In this document: positions 8,864 through 19,044 of the stretch, piece after piece
Numbering within the stretch: position 1 is the first letter of the stretch
Layout: every line of letters starts with the position of its first letter
Made by a program: the position numbers and the translations under genes
Assembly (NCBI RefSeq): GCF_900141635.1
Contig: NZ_FSRH01000002.1
Span: 245,276 to 309,275 of the forward strand
Direction of reading: 5' to 3'
DNA: 64,000 bases
From: Peptoclostridium litorale DSM 5388
Lineage (GTDB): Bacteria > Bacillota > Clostridia > Peptostreptococcales > Peptostreptococcaceae
The notes under the pieces: model-generated
What the model was told of the DNA's origin: nothing
Database searches by the model: none
The model's input: the letters and a program-made list of their open reading frames with translations, nothing else

Positions 8864-9982
8864 CTATATACCCTCGTCCAACTGCTTCAATCGCATAATT
8901 TCAGAATATATTACATCTATAGCCTCCGGCATTCCCATTTGGACGCTCTTATTCGACATCTCATTCAGCTTCTCTTCATCCATTATTATATTGAATATGT
9001 TTTGAGCTATCAAATCGGCAGTTATATCCTTTTCAAGAATCATTACGCCTGCTCCGTTTTCCTCTATGCTTCTCGCGTTATATTCCTGGTGATTTTCTGC
9101 CGTATGTGCCTTTGGTATTACTATTGCGGGCTTGCCCAGGCAAGTAACCTCTGAAAGAGTTATAGCCCCTGCACTACAGATTACCACATCGCATGCAGCA
9201 AGTACATCGGGCATATTATCTATATAAGGCACTACCATTTGATAGTCTTTAAGTCCCGCATCCGAAAACTCTTTGCAAAACCCTTCAAAATAGGCATTCC
9301 CAGTTGCATGCACAAATGCAATATCCCTATTGCAAAACTGGCCTATTACGCTGAGCATTGCATCGTTTATTTTCCTCGAACCACCGCTTCCCCCTACCGA
9401 AAGAACCATCTTTTTATCCAAAGGTATGCCAAGTTTTTTCCTTGCTTCACTCTTATTTGCATCGATTATCTCTTTTCTAAGAGGATTTCCAGTAAACTCC
9501 ACATTTCGATCCGATTTGAAAAATTTTCTCGCATCTTCAAAGCTTATCAGTACTTTGTCTGCAAACCTTGACAGGAACTTGTTTGTCATACCTGGAAATG
9601 CATTTTGTTCATGCACAACCGTTGGAATTTTCATCATAGCCGCGCAAAACACAACCGGCCCTGACACATATCCTCCTGTTCCAATTACAATATCAGGCCT
9701 AAATCGCCTTATTATCGATGCTGATTCCCAAATACCCCTGAAAAACATAATGAGCCTTTTCATGTTTTCAAAACTTATTTTTCTTTGAAAACCGCTCACT
9801 GTTACCGTTTCAAAGTCATATCCGCTACCTGGCACTATCTTGCTTTCAAGGCCCATTTTTGTTCCCACATAAAGCACATTCGCGCCCTCGTTTTCAGATT
9901 TTATCTTGTCAGCTATAGAAAGAGCCGGATATATGTGTCCGCCAGTTCCTCCGCCTGATACTATGATCCTCAAAAATTCCAT
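8864..9982 (-). CDS. murG: UDP-GlcNAc:undecaprenyl-PP-MurNAc-pentapeptide GlcNAc transferase
   Basis: Makes lipid II from lipid I on the cytoplasmic face of the membrane. The 372-aa GT28 enzyme shows the N-terminal glycine loop SGGGTGGHIYPALSIA, the VHEQNAFPG region, the second glycine loop SVGGSGGSRKIN and the C-terminal donor-binding segments ICSAGAITLSEV and PAIVIPKAHTAENHQEYNA. Length is normal. It starts 3 bp after ftsW ends, consistent with coupled translation in the dcw operon. Confidence 0.96.
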   Translation of the reverse strand: MEFLRIIVSGGGTGGHIYPALSIADKIKSENEGANVLYVGTKMGLESKIVPGSGYDFETVTVSGFQRKISFENMKRLIMFFRGIWESASIIRRFRPDIVIGTGGYVSGPVVFCAAMMKIPTVVHEQNAFPGMTNKFLSRFADKVLISFEDARKFFKSDRNVEFTGNPLRKEIIDANKSEARKKLGIPLDKKMVLSVGGSGGSRKINDAMLSVIGQFCNRDIAFVHATGNAYFEGFCKEFSDAGLKDYQMVVPYIDNMPDVLAACDVVICSAGAITLSEVTCLGKPAIVIPKAHTAENHQEYNARSIEENGAGVMILEKDITADLIAQNIFNIIMDEEKLNEMSNKSVQMGMPEAIDVIYSEIMRLKQLDEGI

Positions 9983-9985
9983 CTC

Positions 9986-11125
9986 CTATCTTTTAGTATA
10001 CCTTGATACGTTGAGTACTACGCCTATTGAAGCCATCAGTATTATAAGCGATGTCCCTCCAAAACTTATAAACGGCAGCGGCATTCCTGTTGCCGGCATA
10101 GACGATGTTACAACCGCTATGTTTATCATTATCTGAATCGCTATTTGAGATATTATTCCGCTTACAAGCATGCATGAAAAGAAATCTGGAGCATTCATAG
10201 CAACCTTTATGCATCTGTATATCAGAAATACATAGAGCATAAGTATTATTATACAGCCTATGTATCCAAGTTCTTCTCCTATTATAGCAAATATGAAATC
10301 ATTTTGAGGCTCTGGTATATAGAGAAATTTTTCATTGCTCCTTCCAAGTCCCAGCCCGAAAAGACCGCCCGTTCCAAGCGCATAAAGGGACTGTATTACC
10401 TGATAGTTGTTTCCCAGTTCGTCTTTGAATGGGTCCATAAATCCAGTGACCCTTTTCCACCTATATTCACTGCTCAGCGCAAGAATGAGTACGGCAGGGA
10501 TTGCCGACCCCGCGGCTATAAATGCATATCTCCACTGAAGGCCCGCAGCAAACATCATGCACACTCCAGTCATCACTATTGTACCCGCAGTGGAAAGGTC
10601 AGGCTGTAAAAATACAAGTCCGAAAAATGATATGCATATTATCCCAGGGAGAATAGCTCCCCCTATTGACTTTTCTATATACCTTCTGTTTATATATTTC
10701 GCAATCAACACTATGGATGCGAATTTGGCCAGTTCAGACGGCATTATAGTCATGCCGCCTATTCTAATCCATCTTTGCGCTCCGTTTAGGTTGGTTCCAA
10801 GAGGTGTTAAAACGGCAATAAGAAGGAGTATTGACGCACCTGCGAAAAACCAAGCATATTTTTCAATCTTTTTGTAATTGAAGAAAGACATGAAAAACAG
10901 TGCAAACATTCCAATCACAGCATATGCCACATTTCTTTTCAAGAAATAGTACTGGTCCCCCAGCCTTTTCCCGGCCTGTACATAACTTGCACTGAAGACC
11001 ATTACTATCCCTATCGAAACAAGTATGAGTGTAGCAAAAAGTATATACTGGTCAAAACTTCTGGCCCTCTGTTTTTGATTTTTCTCACCGTTTTTTTTAA
11101 CTTCTTTTTTTTGAGACCCACTCAT
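9986..11125 (-). CDS. ftsW: Septal peptidoglycan polymerase FtsW (SEDS family)
   Basis: SEDS glycosyltransferase that polymerises lipid II at the septum with its cognate class B PBP (the PASTA-PBP here). The 379-aa protein has a hydrophilic basic N-terminus (1-25) and about ten membrane helices. Conserved pieces include WIRIGGMTIMPSELAKFASIV, FLQPDLSTAGTIV and GMPLPFISFGGTSLI. ATG 11125 lies 7 nt after AGGAGG and is preferred over TTG 11128. SpoVE is a close paralogue in spore formers; position between murD and murG fits either name. Confidence 0.93.
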   Translation of the reverse strand: MSGSQKKEVKKNGEKNQKQRARSFDQYILFATLILVSIGIVMVFSASYVQAGKRLGDQYYFLKRNVAYAVIGMFALFFMSFFNYKKIEKYAWFFAGASILLLIAVLTPLGTNLNGAQRWIRIGGMTIMPSELAKFASIVLIAKYINRRYIEKSIGGAILPGIICISFFGLVFLQPDLSTAGTIVMTGVCMMFAAGLQWRYAFIAAGSAIPAVLILALSSEYRWKRVTGFMDPFKDELGNNYQVIQSLYALGTGGLFGLGLGRSNEKFLYIPEPQNDFIFAIIGEELGYIGCIIILMLYVFLIYRCIKVAMNAPDFFSCMLVSGIISQIAIQIMINIAVVTSSMPATGMPLPFISFGGTSLIILMASIGVVLNVSRYTKR

Positions 11126-11145
11126 CAAAAAACCTCCTCAAAAAA

Positions 11146-12495
11146 CTAAAGCTTTCCAACCTCTTGTTTGAAATCCATTCCCCTGATTTCATAGCTCGGA
11201 TACATGTCCCAGCTTGCACATGCAGGTGAAAGCAGCACTATGTCACCTTTTTTAGCAAGTGAGCTGGCCTTTTCAACGGCTTCGTGCATGTTATTGACAT
11301 CATGACAGTTATTAAAGCCTTTTTCATTTGCTGTTTTTCTTATTTTCTGAGCAGTTTCTCCAAGAAGCACAAGCTCTTTCACCTTGCCTTCAAAACTCAA
11401 TATGAATTCATCAAATTCACTTCCCTTGTCCATGCCGCCGGCTATTAGCACAAGCGGCCTGTCATAGGCTTCAACTGCCTTTATAGAAGCGTCTGGGTTC
11501 GTCCCCTTTGAATCATTCACATAGTCCACTCCGCCTACAGTCCTTACAAATTCAAGCCTGTGCTCGACACCTTCAAAATTTTTAAGGGCCTTTACTATGA
11601 GACTCTCATCCATTCCCATGCACAGTGCCACTGCAACTGCAGCAAGTACATTCTCAAGGTTGTGCGCTCCTGGTATCCTTATATCTTCAATGCATGCAAG
11701 CTTGTTTGGCGCTCCTTCTATTTCAGATACTATCTCTCCGCTGTCAACATATACTCCGCAGTCAATCTTCTCATTCCTGCTGAAAAATACGACTTTGGAC
11801 TTGCAAAATCCTGAAAGCTTTCTAGTTTCAGGGCAGTCGTAATTAAGCACTGTATAGTCGCCATCTCTTTGGTTTTTAAATATATTCGCCTTTGCATCTA
11901 TATAGTTTTCCATAGTCTTGTGTCTATTGAGGTGGTCCGGAGTTATGTTGAGCACCGCACTTACCTTCGGACGAAAATCCACTATGCTTTCAAGCTGAAA
12001 ACTGCTCAGCTCAGTTACAAGCACAGAAGATTCATCTGCCGAATCAACAACCTCTATTGCAGGTCTTCCTATGTTTCCAACTACAAATGTCTTGTGTTTT
12101 GACAGTTTGAACATCTCTCCAACAAGACTTGTAGTGGTTGTTTTTCCATTCGTTCCCGTTATTCCAACAAATGGAGCTCTCGAAAACCTGTATGCAAGTT
12201 CTATCTCACTTATTACTTCAGTGCCTTTTGACCTGAGGCTCTCCACTATCGGTATGTCTGCAGGTACTCCCGGAGACATTACCACAAGTTCTATCCCTTC
12301 AATTTTATCTGGGTGGCTTCCGAGTATGTATTCGACATCCAGCTCCGCGAGCTCTTCCAGTATATCTTCTACCTGCTCTTTGCTTTTGATGTCGTTTACA
12401 GTTATCTTAGCACCTTTGCTGCTTAAAAACTTTATTGTAGATATTCCGGTTTTTGCAAGGCCTATCAAAAGAACCCTCTTGCCTTCCAATTTCAT
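11146..12495 (-). CDS. murD: UDP-MurNAc-L-alanine:D-glutamate ligase
   Basis: ATP-dependent cytosolic ligase adding D-glutamate to UDP-MurNAc-L-Ala. The 449-aa protein has an N-terminal Rossmann-like domain (KRVLLIGLAKTGIST), the Mur ligase P-loop GITGTNGKTTTTSL (about 110-123), LNITPDHLNRH, and the C-terminal VNDSKGTNPDA and LLSPACASWDMY signatures specific to MurD. ATG 12495 follows AGGGTGG at good spacing, giving MKLEGKRV; an earlier in-frame ATG would add six residues. Confidence 0.96.
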   Translation of the reverse strand: MKLEGKRVLLIGLAKTGISTIKFLSSKGAKITVNDIKSKEQVEDILEELAELDVEYILGSHPDKIEGIELVVMSPGVPADIPIVESLRSKGTEVISEIELAYRFSRAPFVGITGTNGKTTTTSLVGEMFKLSKHKTFVVGNIGRPAIEVVDSADESSVLVTELSSFQLESIVDFRPKVSAVLNITPDHLNRHKTMENYIDAKANIFKNQRDGDYTVLNYDCPETRKLSGFCKSKVVFFSRNEKIDCGVYVDSGEIVSEIEGAPNKLACIEDIRIPGAHNLENVLAAVAVALCMGMDESLIVKALKNFEGVEHRLEFVRTVGGVDYVNDSKGTNPDASIKAVEAYDRPLVLIAGGMDKGSEFDEFILSFEGKVKELVLLGETAQKIRKTANEKGFNNCHDVNNMHEAVEKASSLAKKGDIVLLSPACASWDMYPSYEIRGMDFKQEVGKL

Positions 12496-12541
12496 TTTTA
12501 TCCACCCTTCCATATTTTATCTGAATACGTTTTTTAAATAC

Positions 12542-13507
12542 TTAAATAAATGCAATAAGTGCAACTGCTCCCAATACAAGACTCGTCGCCCAAAACACGC
12601 CAACAACCTTGGTCTCGTGCCATCCCACAAGTTCAAAGTGATGGTGGATGGGGCTCATTTTAAAAACCCTTTTTCCCGTAAGTTTAAATGATGTAACCTG
12701 TATTATAACCGAAAGCGACTCCGCAAAATATATGCCGCCCACTATGGGGATCATAAGCGACGCATTCATTATCACAGCCGCTGCAGCAACAGCTCCTCCA
12801 AGAGCCATAGACCCCGTATCTCCCATGAATACCTTCGCAGGATATATGTTGAACCTTAAAAAACCAAGGCATGCTCCAAACACGGCACTGCAAACTATTG
12901 CTATTGACTCATACCCCAGCATCGAAGCCGTGATCACAAAGAATACAGACACTATGAGGGTAACCCCTGACGCCAGCCCGTCAAGCCCGTCTGTAAGGTT
13001 TACACTGTTTACAGTGGCCACAACTACAAGCACTGTAAATGGAATATAGAGCATTCCCATGTCAAAATAGTATCCGTCTGTAAATGGTACTAAAATAGAA
13101 CTTCCATAGTCAGAAGTCTTATACTGGTAAAGTACTATTAAAAACGCAAACACAAACTGCCCTATAAGTTTTTGATAAGCTCTAAGCCCCAAAGACCTTT
13201 TCAGTACCACCTTTATGTAGTCATCCACAAATCCTACAAGCCCGAATCCTATTATGGAAAAAAGCGCAACGAGCATATTGCCGTCTACCTTTCCACTTAA
13301 AAGCGAAGCCACAATTATGCCTATTACAAGTATTATCCCACCCATTGTAGGAGTTCCGTTTTTCACAAGATGGGTCTTTGGCCCCTCATCCCTTATCGTT
13401 TGACCGAATTTAAGCCTTTTTAATACAGGTATTAGCATTGGACCCGATATCAAAGTAGCTGCAAGCGCAACCACCGCTGGAATTAAAACCATGTGATAAT
13501 TAAACAT
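12542..13507 (-). CDS. mraY: Phospho-N-acetylmuramoyl-pentapeptide transferase
   Basis: Polytopic membrane enzyme that transfers phospho-MurNAc-pentapeptide to undecaprenyl phosphate, giving lipid I. The 321-aa product has about ten helices and the catalytic aspartate regions: GTPTMGGI, GFVDDYIKV, NLTDGLDGLASG, VFMGDTGSMALGG and the histidine loop MSPIHHHFELVGWHE. Its ATG overlaps the murF stop by one base (TAATG), so translation is coupled. Confidence 0.97.
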   Translation of the reverse strand: MFNYHMVLIPAVVALAATLISGPMLIPVLKRLKFGQTIRDEGPKTHLVKNGTPTMGGIILVIGIIVASLLSGKVDGNMLVALFSIIGFGLVGFVDDYIKVVLKRSLGLRAYQKLIGQFVFAFLIVLYQYKTSDYGSSILVPFTDGYYFDMGMLYIPFTVLVVVATVNSVNLTDGLDGLASGVTLIVSVFFVITASMLGYESIAIVCSAVFGACLGFLRFNIYPAKVFMGDTGSMALGGAVAAAAVIMNASLMIPIVGGIYFAESLSVIIQVTSFKLTGKRVFKMSPIHHHFELVGWHETKVVGVFWATSLVLGAVALIAFI

Positions 13508-14886
13508 TAAATACTGCTCCTCTCTTCAAGCGAGATTACTATTTCTTCCATTTTCATCCCCCTCGAGCCCTTTACAAGCACAACATCTTTTGGCTTTACT
13601 ATCGCTTTTATATATTTTGACGCATCATCTCTGCTTTCAAAATGCCTTCCGCAGTTCAAACCGTTTTTCAAAGCTTCGTCCAAAATATACTTGGAGTCCT
13701 TTCCAACAGTTATCATTATATCTACCTTGTCTGATGCATGCTTTCCCACCATCTCATGGCCTTCCCTGGCATAGCTTCCCATTTCGAGCATGTCGCCAAA
13801 TACACATATCTTCCTCCGGCCCTCATAGGATGTCATAAAGTCCAGTGCCGATTTCATGGAATCGGGATTTGCATTATAAGCATCATTAATTATTATAAAG
13901 CTTTTTTCTATAATATCCAATCTCATTTTCTCATTCTCAAAAAGAGCCACTCCCGATACTATATCCTTAATATCAATATCGGCTTCAATGCCTGTACAAA
14001 TCGCCGCAAGGGCATTATATATGTTGTGTCTGCCCCTTGACGGCACATAAAACTCGGTTTCACTTCCATGTATGAGCACTTTGAATCTGATGCCGTATTC
14101 ATCCTGGTCATAACCTGTGCATATGATGTCATTGTGGCCCTCAAATCCAAATTTCACAATCCTGTATCCGCCATTTGGGTCTATTCCTTTTAAAAGCTCG
14201 TCGTCTCCATTAACTATGAGAATAGAATCATCGTCGAGGAAATTAGTCACTTCCATCTTGGCCTTTAGTATGTTCTCCCTTGACCCTAGGTTTTCTATGT
14301 GAGAATATCCTATATTCGTTATTATTGCAATTTGAGGCCTTGCTATGGATGCAAGCAGATCTATCTCTCCAAGATTTGACATTCCCATCTCGAAAATTGC
14401 CGCCTCATGACTTTTGTCAAGTTCAAACATTGTAAGCGGAAGGCCTATATGATTGTTGAAATTCCCCTTGTTTCTGTGGGTTTTGTACTTCTTTGAAAGC
14501 ACATTGTAAACCATTGTCTTTGTGCTTGTCTTTCCGCAGCTGCCCGTTATGCCGACGCATTTGACGTCAAAAAGGCTTTTGTATCCTCTTGCTATGTCTG
14601 CAAGTGCCGCCGTAGTGTCTTCAACCTCCACTATGCTGCTCAAATCCCTTATTCTCCTGTTTACTTCGACTCTAGCTTCCTTTATGAAGCTTCTTGCACC
14701 CTTTTCAAATACGTCTTCTATAAACGAATGTCCATCGAACCGTTCGCCCTTTATGGCCACATATGTCTGGGAAGGCTTTGCGACTCTTGAGTCGATACAT
14801 ATTCCGGCCACTTTGTCCATGGCATTCCCCGAATAAAGTTTCCCTCTTGTCCATTCAAGTATATCCACTATCCGTACGTTTTCCAT
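13507..14886 (-). CDS. murF: UDP-MurNAc-tripeptide:D-Ala-D-Ala ligase
   Basis: Adds D-alanyl-D-alanine to the UDP-MurNAc-tripeptide in the cytosol. The 459-aa protein has the N-terminal UDP-binding domain (DSRVAKPSQTYVAIKGERFDGH), the P-loop GITGSCGKTSTKTMV (about 107-121), NIGYSHIENLGS, and NDAYNANPDSMKSAL followed by GDMLEMG, which are MurF hallmarks. It begins one base after murE ends. Confidence 0.96.
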   Translation of the reverse strand: MENVRIVDILEWTRGKLYSGNAMDKVAGICIDSRVAKPSQTYVAIKGERFDGHSFIEDVFEKGARSFIKEARVEVNRRIRDLSSIVEVEDTTAALADIARGYKSLFDVKCVGITGSCGKTSTKTMVYNVLSKKYKTHRNKGNFNNHIGLPLTMFELDKSHEAAIFEMGMSNLGEIDLLASIARPQIAIITNIGYSHIENLGSRENILKAKMEVTNFLDDDSILIVNGDDELLKGIDPNGGYRIVKFGFEGHNDIICTGYDQDEYGIRFKVLIHGSETEFYVPSRGRHNIYNALAAICTGIEADIDIKDIVSGVALFENEKMRLDIIEKSFIIINDAYNANPDSMKSALDFMTSYEGRRKICVFGDMLEMGSYAREGHEMVGKHASDKVDIMITVGKDSKYILDEALKNGLNCGRHFESRDDASKYIKAIVKPKDVVLVKGSRGMKMEEIVISLEERSSI

Positions 14887-14887
14887 T

Positions 14888-16342
14888 CTATTTTACCTCC
14901 AGGTATTTTCTGGCGATTTCCCTGTCATCAAAATGTATCTTTTCGCTTCCGATTATCTGGTAAGTCTCATGCCCCTTGCCTGCTATCACCACTACGTCTC
15001 CCTCTTTCGCCATTGAAACTGCATTTTTTATGGCAATATTGCGGTCTTTTTCCACCTGGTAGTTCTGGTTCTGCGTATCCATCCCGCCGAGCACGTCATT
15101 TATTATTGCATCCGGGTCTTCAGTTCTTGGATTGTCCGAAGTCACTATGCTGACATCGCTGTATTTTTGGCTTATCCCTCCCATTACGGGCCTCTTTGTA
15201 GTGTCCCTGTCTCCACCACATCCAAATACGGTTATTATTCTTCCCTTCGCAAATGAACCTGCAGTCCTAAGTATGTTTTCAAGGGCATCTGGGGTATGGG
15301 CATAGTCGACTATTACGGTTTCTCCCTCCTTGCCGCTTATGCTCTCAAATCTTCCCGGAACGCCTTTGCAAAGGCTTATGCTCCTTTGAATCTGCTCCTT
15401 TGGCACTTCCGTTGCATAAAGGAGAGCTGCCGCTGCAAGCGAATTGTACACGCTGAATTCTCCAGGAATCGAAAGCTCTATGTCTATCTTGTAATCCGGC
15501 GTGACCATTGTATATTTCACGCCTTCCGAAGAAATCTTCACGCCCTTTGCCATTATGTCTGCCTGTTCCCTTATTGCATAGCTTATCCTCTTGGCCTTGG
15601 CGCATTTTACATTTTCATATATCCTTCTTCCCCACTCGTCATCTATGTTTATTATGTTGGCTTTAGAAGTCATGTGAAATAGCTTTTCCTTGGCGTTCAT
15701 GTAGCTTTCAATGTCACCATGAAAGTCCATGTGCTCGGGAGTGAGGTTCGTGAATATGCCGTACTTGAAATCGCATCCGTCCACCCTGTCAAGCTCCAGA
15801 GAATGGGATGAAACCTCCATAACACAGCTGTCTATGCCATTTCCGACCATCTCATGGAAATACTGCTGAAGTTCAAGGCTTTCAGGTGTTGTCCTCTCGG
15901 ATTCAATGTCTCGTTTTCCGGTATAAGTTTTTATGGTTCCCACTATTCCGCTGTCCCTTCCCATGCTTTCAAGAGATGACTTCACAAGATATGTTATTGT
16001 AGTCTTTCCGTTTGTTCCAGTAACCCCTGTAAGCTGGATGCCCTTTGAAGGGTTGTTATAGAAGTTGGATGCGGCTTTTGCCATTTCTCTTCTAGTGTTT
16101 TCAACTTTTACTACTGTTGCGCCCTCAACTTCTATGTCCTCTTGCACCAAGAATACCCTGCATCCCTTTTCATATGCCTTTGATGCATATTCATGCCCAT
16201 TAGAGCTGAAACCCTTTATGCATATGAAAACATCGCCTTCAGATGCTTTTCTTGAATCGTAACATATTCCCTCTATATCAGTATCCATGTCCCCTCTAAA
16301 ATCCAAAACATCAATTCCGTATAAAATCTCTCTAAGCTTCAT
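14888..16342 (-). CDS. murE: UDP-MurNAc-L-Ala-D-Glu:meso-diaminopimelate ligase
   Basis: Adds the third stem-peptide residue. The 484-aa protein has DSRKASEGDVFICIKG, the P-loop GVTGTNGKTTITYLV (about 107-121), NLTPEHMDFHGD with the carbamylated-lysine region NAKEKLF, and in the C-terminal domain the motif DNPRTEDP. DNPR is the known signature for meso-DAP rather than L-lysine selection, so the wall is predicted to be DAP type. ATG 16342 has a GGAGG site; a promoter may lie in the 107-bp gap to the PBP gene. Confidence 0.96.
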   Translation of the reverse strand: MKLREILYGIDVLDFRGDMDTDIEGICYDSRKASEGDVFICIKGFSSNGHEYASKAYEKGCRVFLVQEDIEVEGATVVKVENTRREMAKAASNFYNNPSKGIQLTGVTGTNGKTTITYLVKSSLESMGRDSGIVGTIKTYTGKRDIESERTTPESLELQQYFHEMVGNGIDSCVMEVSSHSLELDRVDGCDFKYGIFTNLTPEHMDFHGDIESYMNAKEKLFHMTSKANIINIDDEWGRRIYENVKCAKAKRISYAIREQADIMAKGVKISSEGVKYTMVTPDYKIDIELSIPGEFSVYNSLAAAALLYATEVPKEQIQRSISLCKGVPGRFESISGKEGETVIVDYAHTPDALENILRTAGSFAKGRIITVFGCGGDRDTTKRPVMGGISQKYSDVSIVTSDNPRTEDPDAIINDVLGGMDTQNQNYQVEKDRNIAIKNAVSMAKEGDVVVIAGKGHETYQIIGSEKIHFDDREIARKYLEVK

Positions 16343-16418
16343 GTGCTACCTCCATTTGCAATTATCGTGAAGTAAACTGCTTCAAAACGCGAACATATGG
16401 TGTCTGCGGATTGTTCTT

Positions 16419-16446
16419 ATTTTACAGCCATGTCGTCCCTTTTCAA
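16419..16446 (-). promoter_or_regulatory. Putative promoter for murE and downstream genes
   Basis: On the minus strand, TTGAAA (16446-16441) and TAAAAT (16424-16419) are 16 bp apart, just after the PBP gene ends and about 75 bp before murE. It would be an internal dcw promoter. Seen by eye only. Confidence 0.4.
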
Positions 16447-16449
16447 GTT

Positions 16450-18633
16450 TTAATTGAATTCGACGCTCACTACGCTTCCTGGCGGAACTGCGCTTCCCTG
16501 TGCCGGCTGCTGGCTCACTGCTGTTCCGCTTCCCGTAGCCTTTAGCTTGAGTCCTATTCCCTGCAGTATATTACCCGCTTCCTTTAGAGTCTTGCCCGCT
16601 ACGTCCGGAACCGTAACATTCTGGCCAGCCTGCGCACCCTGGCTCTTGACATCCAATTTCATATAAAGCATAACGCTTGAACCCGCCGGAATCTTTGTAT
16701 CCGGACTAGGGAACATATCCATTACAATCGCCTCATCTGTAAACTCTGTGTTGGCCGGCTCTATCACAGGATTCAAAAGGCTCCCTGCAAGTATTTGCCT
16801 TGCTTTGCCAAGAGTTACATTTCTAACATCCGGTATAATCGCCTCGTCAATAATCAAACTGCTGCCCTCGCCCACATAATAGTTGGGCTTGACATTTAGA
16901 TATCTGAGCGTATCGTACATTACTTCCTTTGCTATAGGGGCAGCTACAACCCCGCCGTACTTAGACTGGCCGTTCGGCTCATCTATGACTATGAGCGTTA
17001 CTAAGTCGGGCCTCTCAGATGGAGCCATTCCCACAAAAGACGCGTAGTAGTATCCGCCTGCATATCCACCGTTTATTACCTTTTGGGCAGTACCAGTCTT
17101 TCCAGCGACATGGTAGCCTGGTATGAACGCTCTGTTTCCACCGCCTTCAGATACCACTGACTCCATTATCCTTCTCATGGTCCTTGCTGTTTCCTTTGAT
17201 ATAACCTTTCTGACCTGCTCCGGCTGGACTCTGTCTGTTATGTTCCCCTTTGAATCCACATACGCCTTTACGACATGAGGCTTCATCATAACACCGTCGT
17301 TTGCTATTGCGCTTATTGCAGTTATAAGCTGTATCGGAGTTACAGAGTTCGCCTGGCCGAACGATATGGTTGCAAGTTCCACAGGGCCGACATTTTCCTC
17401 TCTATGGTACATCCCCACCTGTTCTCCCGGAAGGTCTATGCCCGTTTTAGACATAAGACCGAAGGCCTTTATGTACTCGTACAGTTTTTTTCTTTCAAGC
17501 CTTCGCCCAAGTTCTATCATTACAGGGTTGCATGAGTTTTGGACCGCCTGTGCTAGTGTTTCCTCCCCATGTCCTCTCGGGTATACGTGGCATTTTATCT
17601 TGCGGCCCCCAACTTCCGCATAGCCGTTGCAGTAAAACTTCTCGCCTTCATAGGTGAGTCCCTCTTCAAGCGCCGCGCTGACCGTCACCGGCTTGAACGT
17701 TGATCCTGGTTCATATGTGGCGTTTACAAGAGGGTTTTTCCACATTTCAAACCATCCCTTGACTTTTTGCTCGCTGTCATATCCCGCAAATTCCTGCTGG
17801 AACCTTGGGTATATTGGCGTTCTCGGATCATTGGGATTGTAGTCCGGCTTTGATCCCATGGCTAGTATCTCCCCAGTACTTGGATCCATTACTATTCCCA
17901 TGACGCTTTTTGCATTATTTTCAACAAGCCCTTTGTCGAGCGCCTTTTCAAGGTGGTGCTGCACAACCTCGTCTATTGTAAGTATTAGCCCTGCTCCGTC
18001 TTTTGATTCGTTGTATTTTCCGTTTTCATAAGGTATGTCCCTTCCCGAGGCGTCGGTTACACTTATCATTCTTCCCGGAAGCCCTCTAAGTTCCTTGTCA
18101 TATTCAAGTTCCACGCCGGCCTGCCCGGAATTGTCAGACGATACATGACCTACTACATAGGAAGCAAAATTGCCATATGGATAATACCTCTTGTTATCTT
18201 TGACTATCCACACGCCCTTTATGCATTCCTTTTGAATTTTTTTTGCAGGCTCCTCGTCTATCCATCTTGCAATCCTCACAAGCCCGTTTGTGTCCCTACT
18301 TATATCAGAAAGTACCTGAGGCTTTTCAAGCTGAAGTATCTGCGCTATGGTATCCGAAGTTTTTTCCTTTTCCGCTATGCTTGATGGTTTTGCCCATACA
18401 GTGTACTTGGCTATGCTTATGGCCATTTCCTTGCCGTTTCTATCATATATAGTGCCTCTCTTGGCTTCTATCGGTATGTCTCTTACCTGCTGTGTAAGAG
18501 CTTTTTCTGTCAGCCAGTCTCCCCTTACTATTTGTAGGTATCCGAGCCTCATTATGAGCCCGAGAAATACAAGCAGCACAAAGCTTTGAAGTACAAAAAG
18601 TCTTCTTTTATTCCTTATGTTAACCTCAGCCAA
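16450..18633 (-). CDS. Class B penicillin-binding protein with PASTA domains (PBP2B/SpoVD type)
   Basis: Septal D,D-transpeptidase working with FtsW. The 727-aa protein has one N-terminal membrane anchor (about 12-31), a pedestal domain, and a transpeptidase domain with all three active-site motifs: EPGSTFK (SxxK), NSCN (SxN) and AGKTGT (KTG). Two C-terminal PASTA repeats follow (about 590-655 and 660-727). Bacillus PBP2B has two PASTA domains and SpoVD one, so a vegetative division role fits better, though clostridial SpoVD proteins vary. The start is TTG 18633 behind GGGAGG. Confidence 0.92.
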   Translation of the reverse strand: MAEVNIRNKRRLFVLQSFVLLVFLGLIMRLGYLQIVRGDWLTEKALTQQVRDIPIEAKRGTIYDRNGKEMAISIAKYTVWAKPSSIAEKEKTSDTIAQILQLEKPQVLSDISRDTNGLVRIARWIDEEPAKKIQKECIKGVWIVKDNKRYYPYGNFASYVVGHVSSDNSGQAGVELEYDKELRGLPGRMISVTDASGRDIPYENGKYNESKDGAGLILTIDEVVQHHLEKALDKGLVENNAKSVMGIVMDPSTGEILAMGSKPDYNPNDPRTPIYPRFQQEFAGYDSEQKVKGWFEMWKNPLVNATYEPGSTFKPVTVSAALEEGLTYEGEKFYCNGYAEVGGRKIKCHVYPRGHGEETLAQAVQNSCNPVMIELGRRLERKKLYEYIKAFGLMSKTGIDLPGEQVGMYHREENVGPVELATISFGQANSVTPIQLITAISAIANDGVMMKPHVVKAYVDSKGNITDRVQPEQVRKVISKETARTMRRIMESVVSEGGGNRAFIPGYHVAGKTGTAQKVINGGYAGGYYYASFVGMAPSERPDLVTLIVIDEPNGQSKYGGVVAAPIAKEVMYDTLRYLNVKPNYYVGEGSSLIIDEAIIPDVRNVTLGKARQILAGSLLNPVIEPANTEFTDEAIVMDMFPSPDTKIPAGSSVMLYMKLDVKSQGAQAGQNVTVPDVAGKTLKEAGNILQGIGLKLKATGSGTAVSQQPAQGSAVPPGSVVSVEFN

Positions 18634-18655
18634 TTCCTATTCCTCCCAATTAGCT

Positions 18656-19027
18656 CTAGTGCACATTTATATACACAATCTGCTCGTCTTTAGGATAGTC
18701 CATCCCGAGTTTTTCCCTTGCTTCCTTTTCTATTTTAGCACTATTAGTCTTCATTTCAAGCTCATAATAAAGCTCTTTCTTCCTGTTTATATTGTCATCC
18801 AGTTCCTTATTCAGCGAATGTGCCTCGTAATTGAGCTTTGATATTGCCGAATACCTGCTCATAAGCATAAATATCGATACTATAAAGAATATTGTAGCCC
18901 CTGTCTTCAGCCTTGAGGAGCGTTTTTTTGCCCTTGCGTTTTTAGCCCTTGGCCCCATCGCATCCGAGGATTTTTTCGCCGCTTTTCTGTATTTTTCGAT
19001 ATTTGTAACATTCGACCTCTTAGCCAT
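18656..19027 (-). CDS. ftsL: Cell division protein FtsL-like
   Basis: Small bitopic divisome protein that joins FtsQ and FtsB/DivIC. The 123-aa product has a long basic cytoplasmic tail (1-40, rich in K/R), one membrane helix (about 44-61) and an extracellular coiled coil (about 65-108). The sequence is poorly conserved in the family, so the call rests on architecture and on the invariant place between rsmH and the class B PBP. It begins 17 bp after rsmH with an AGGGTGA site. Confidence 0.82.
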   Translation of the reverse strand: MAKRSNVTNIEKYRKAAKKSSDAMGPRAKNARAKKRSSRLKTGATIFFIVSIFMLMSRYSAISKLNYEAHSLNKELDDNINRKKELYYELEMKTNSAKIEKEAREKLGMDYPKDEQIVYINVH

Positions 19028-19044
19028 AAAATCACCCTTTCGGA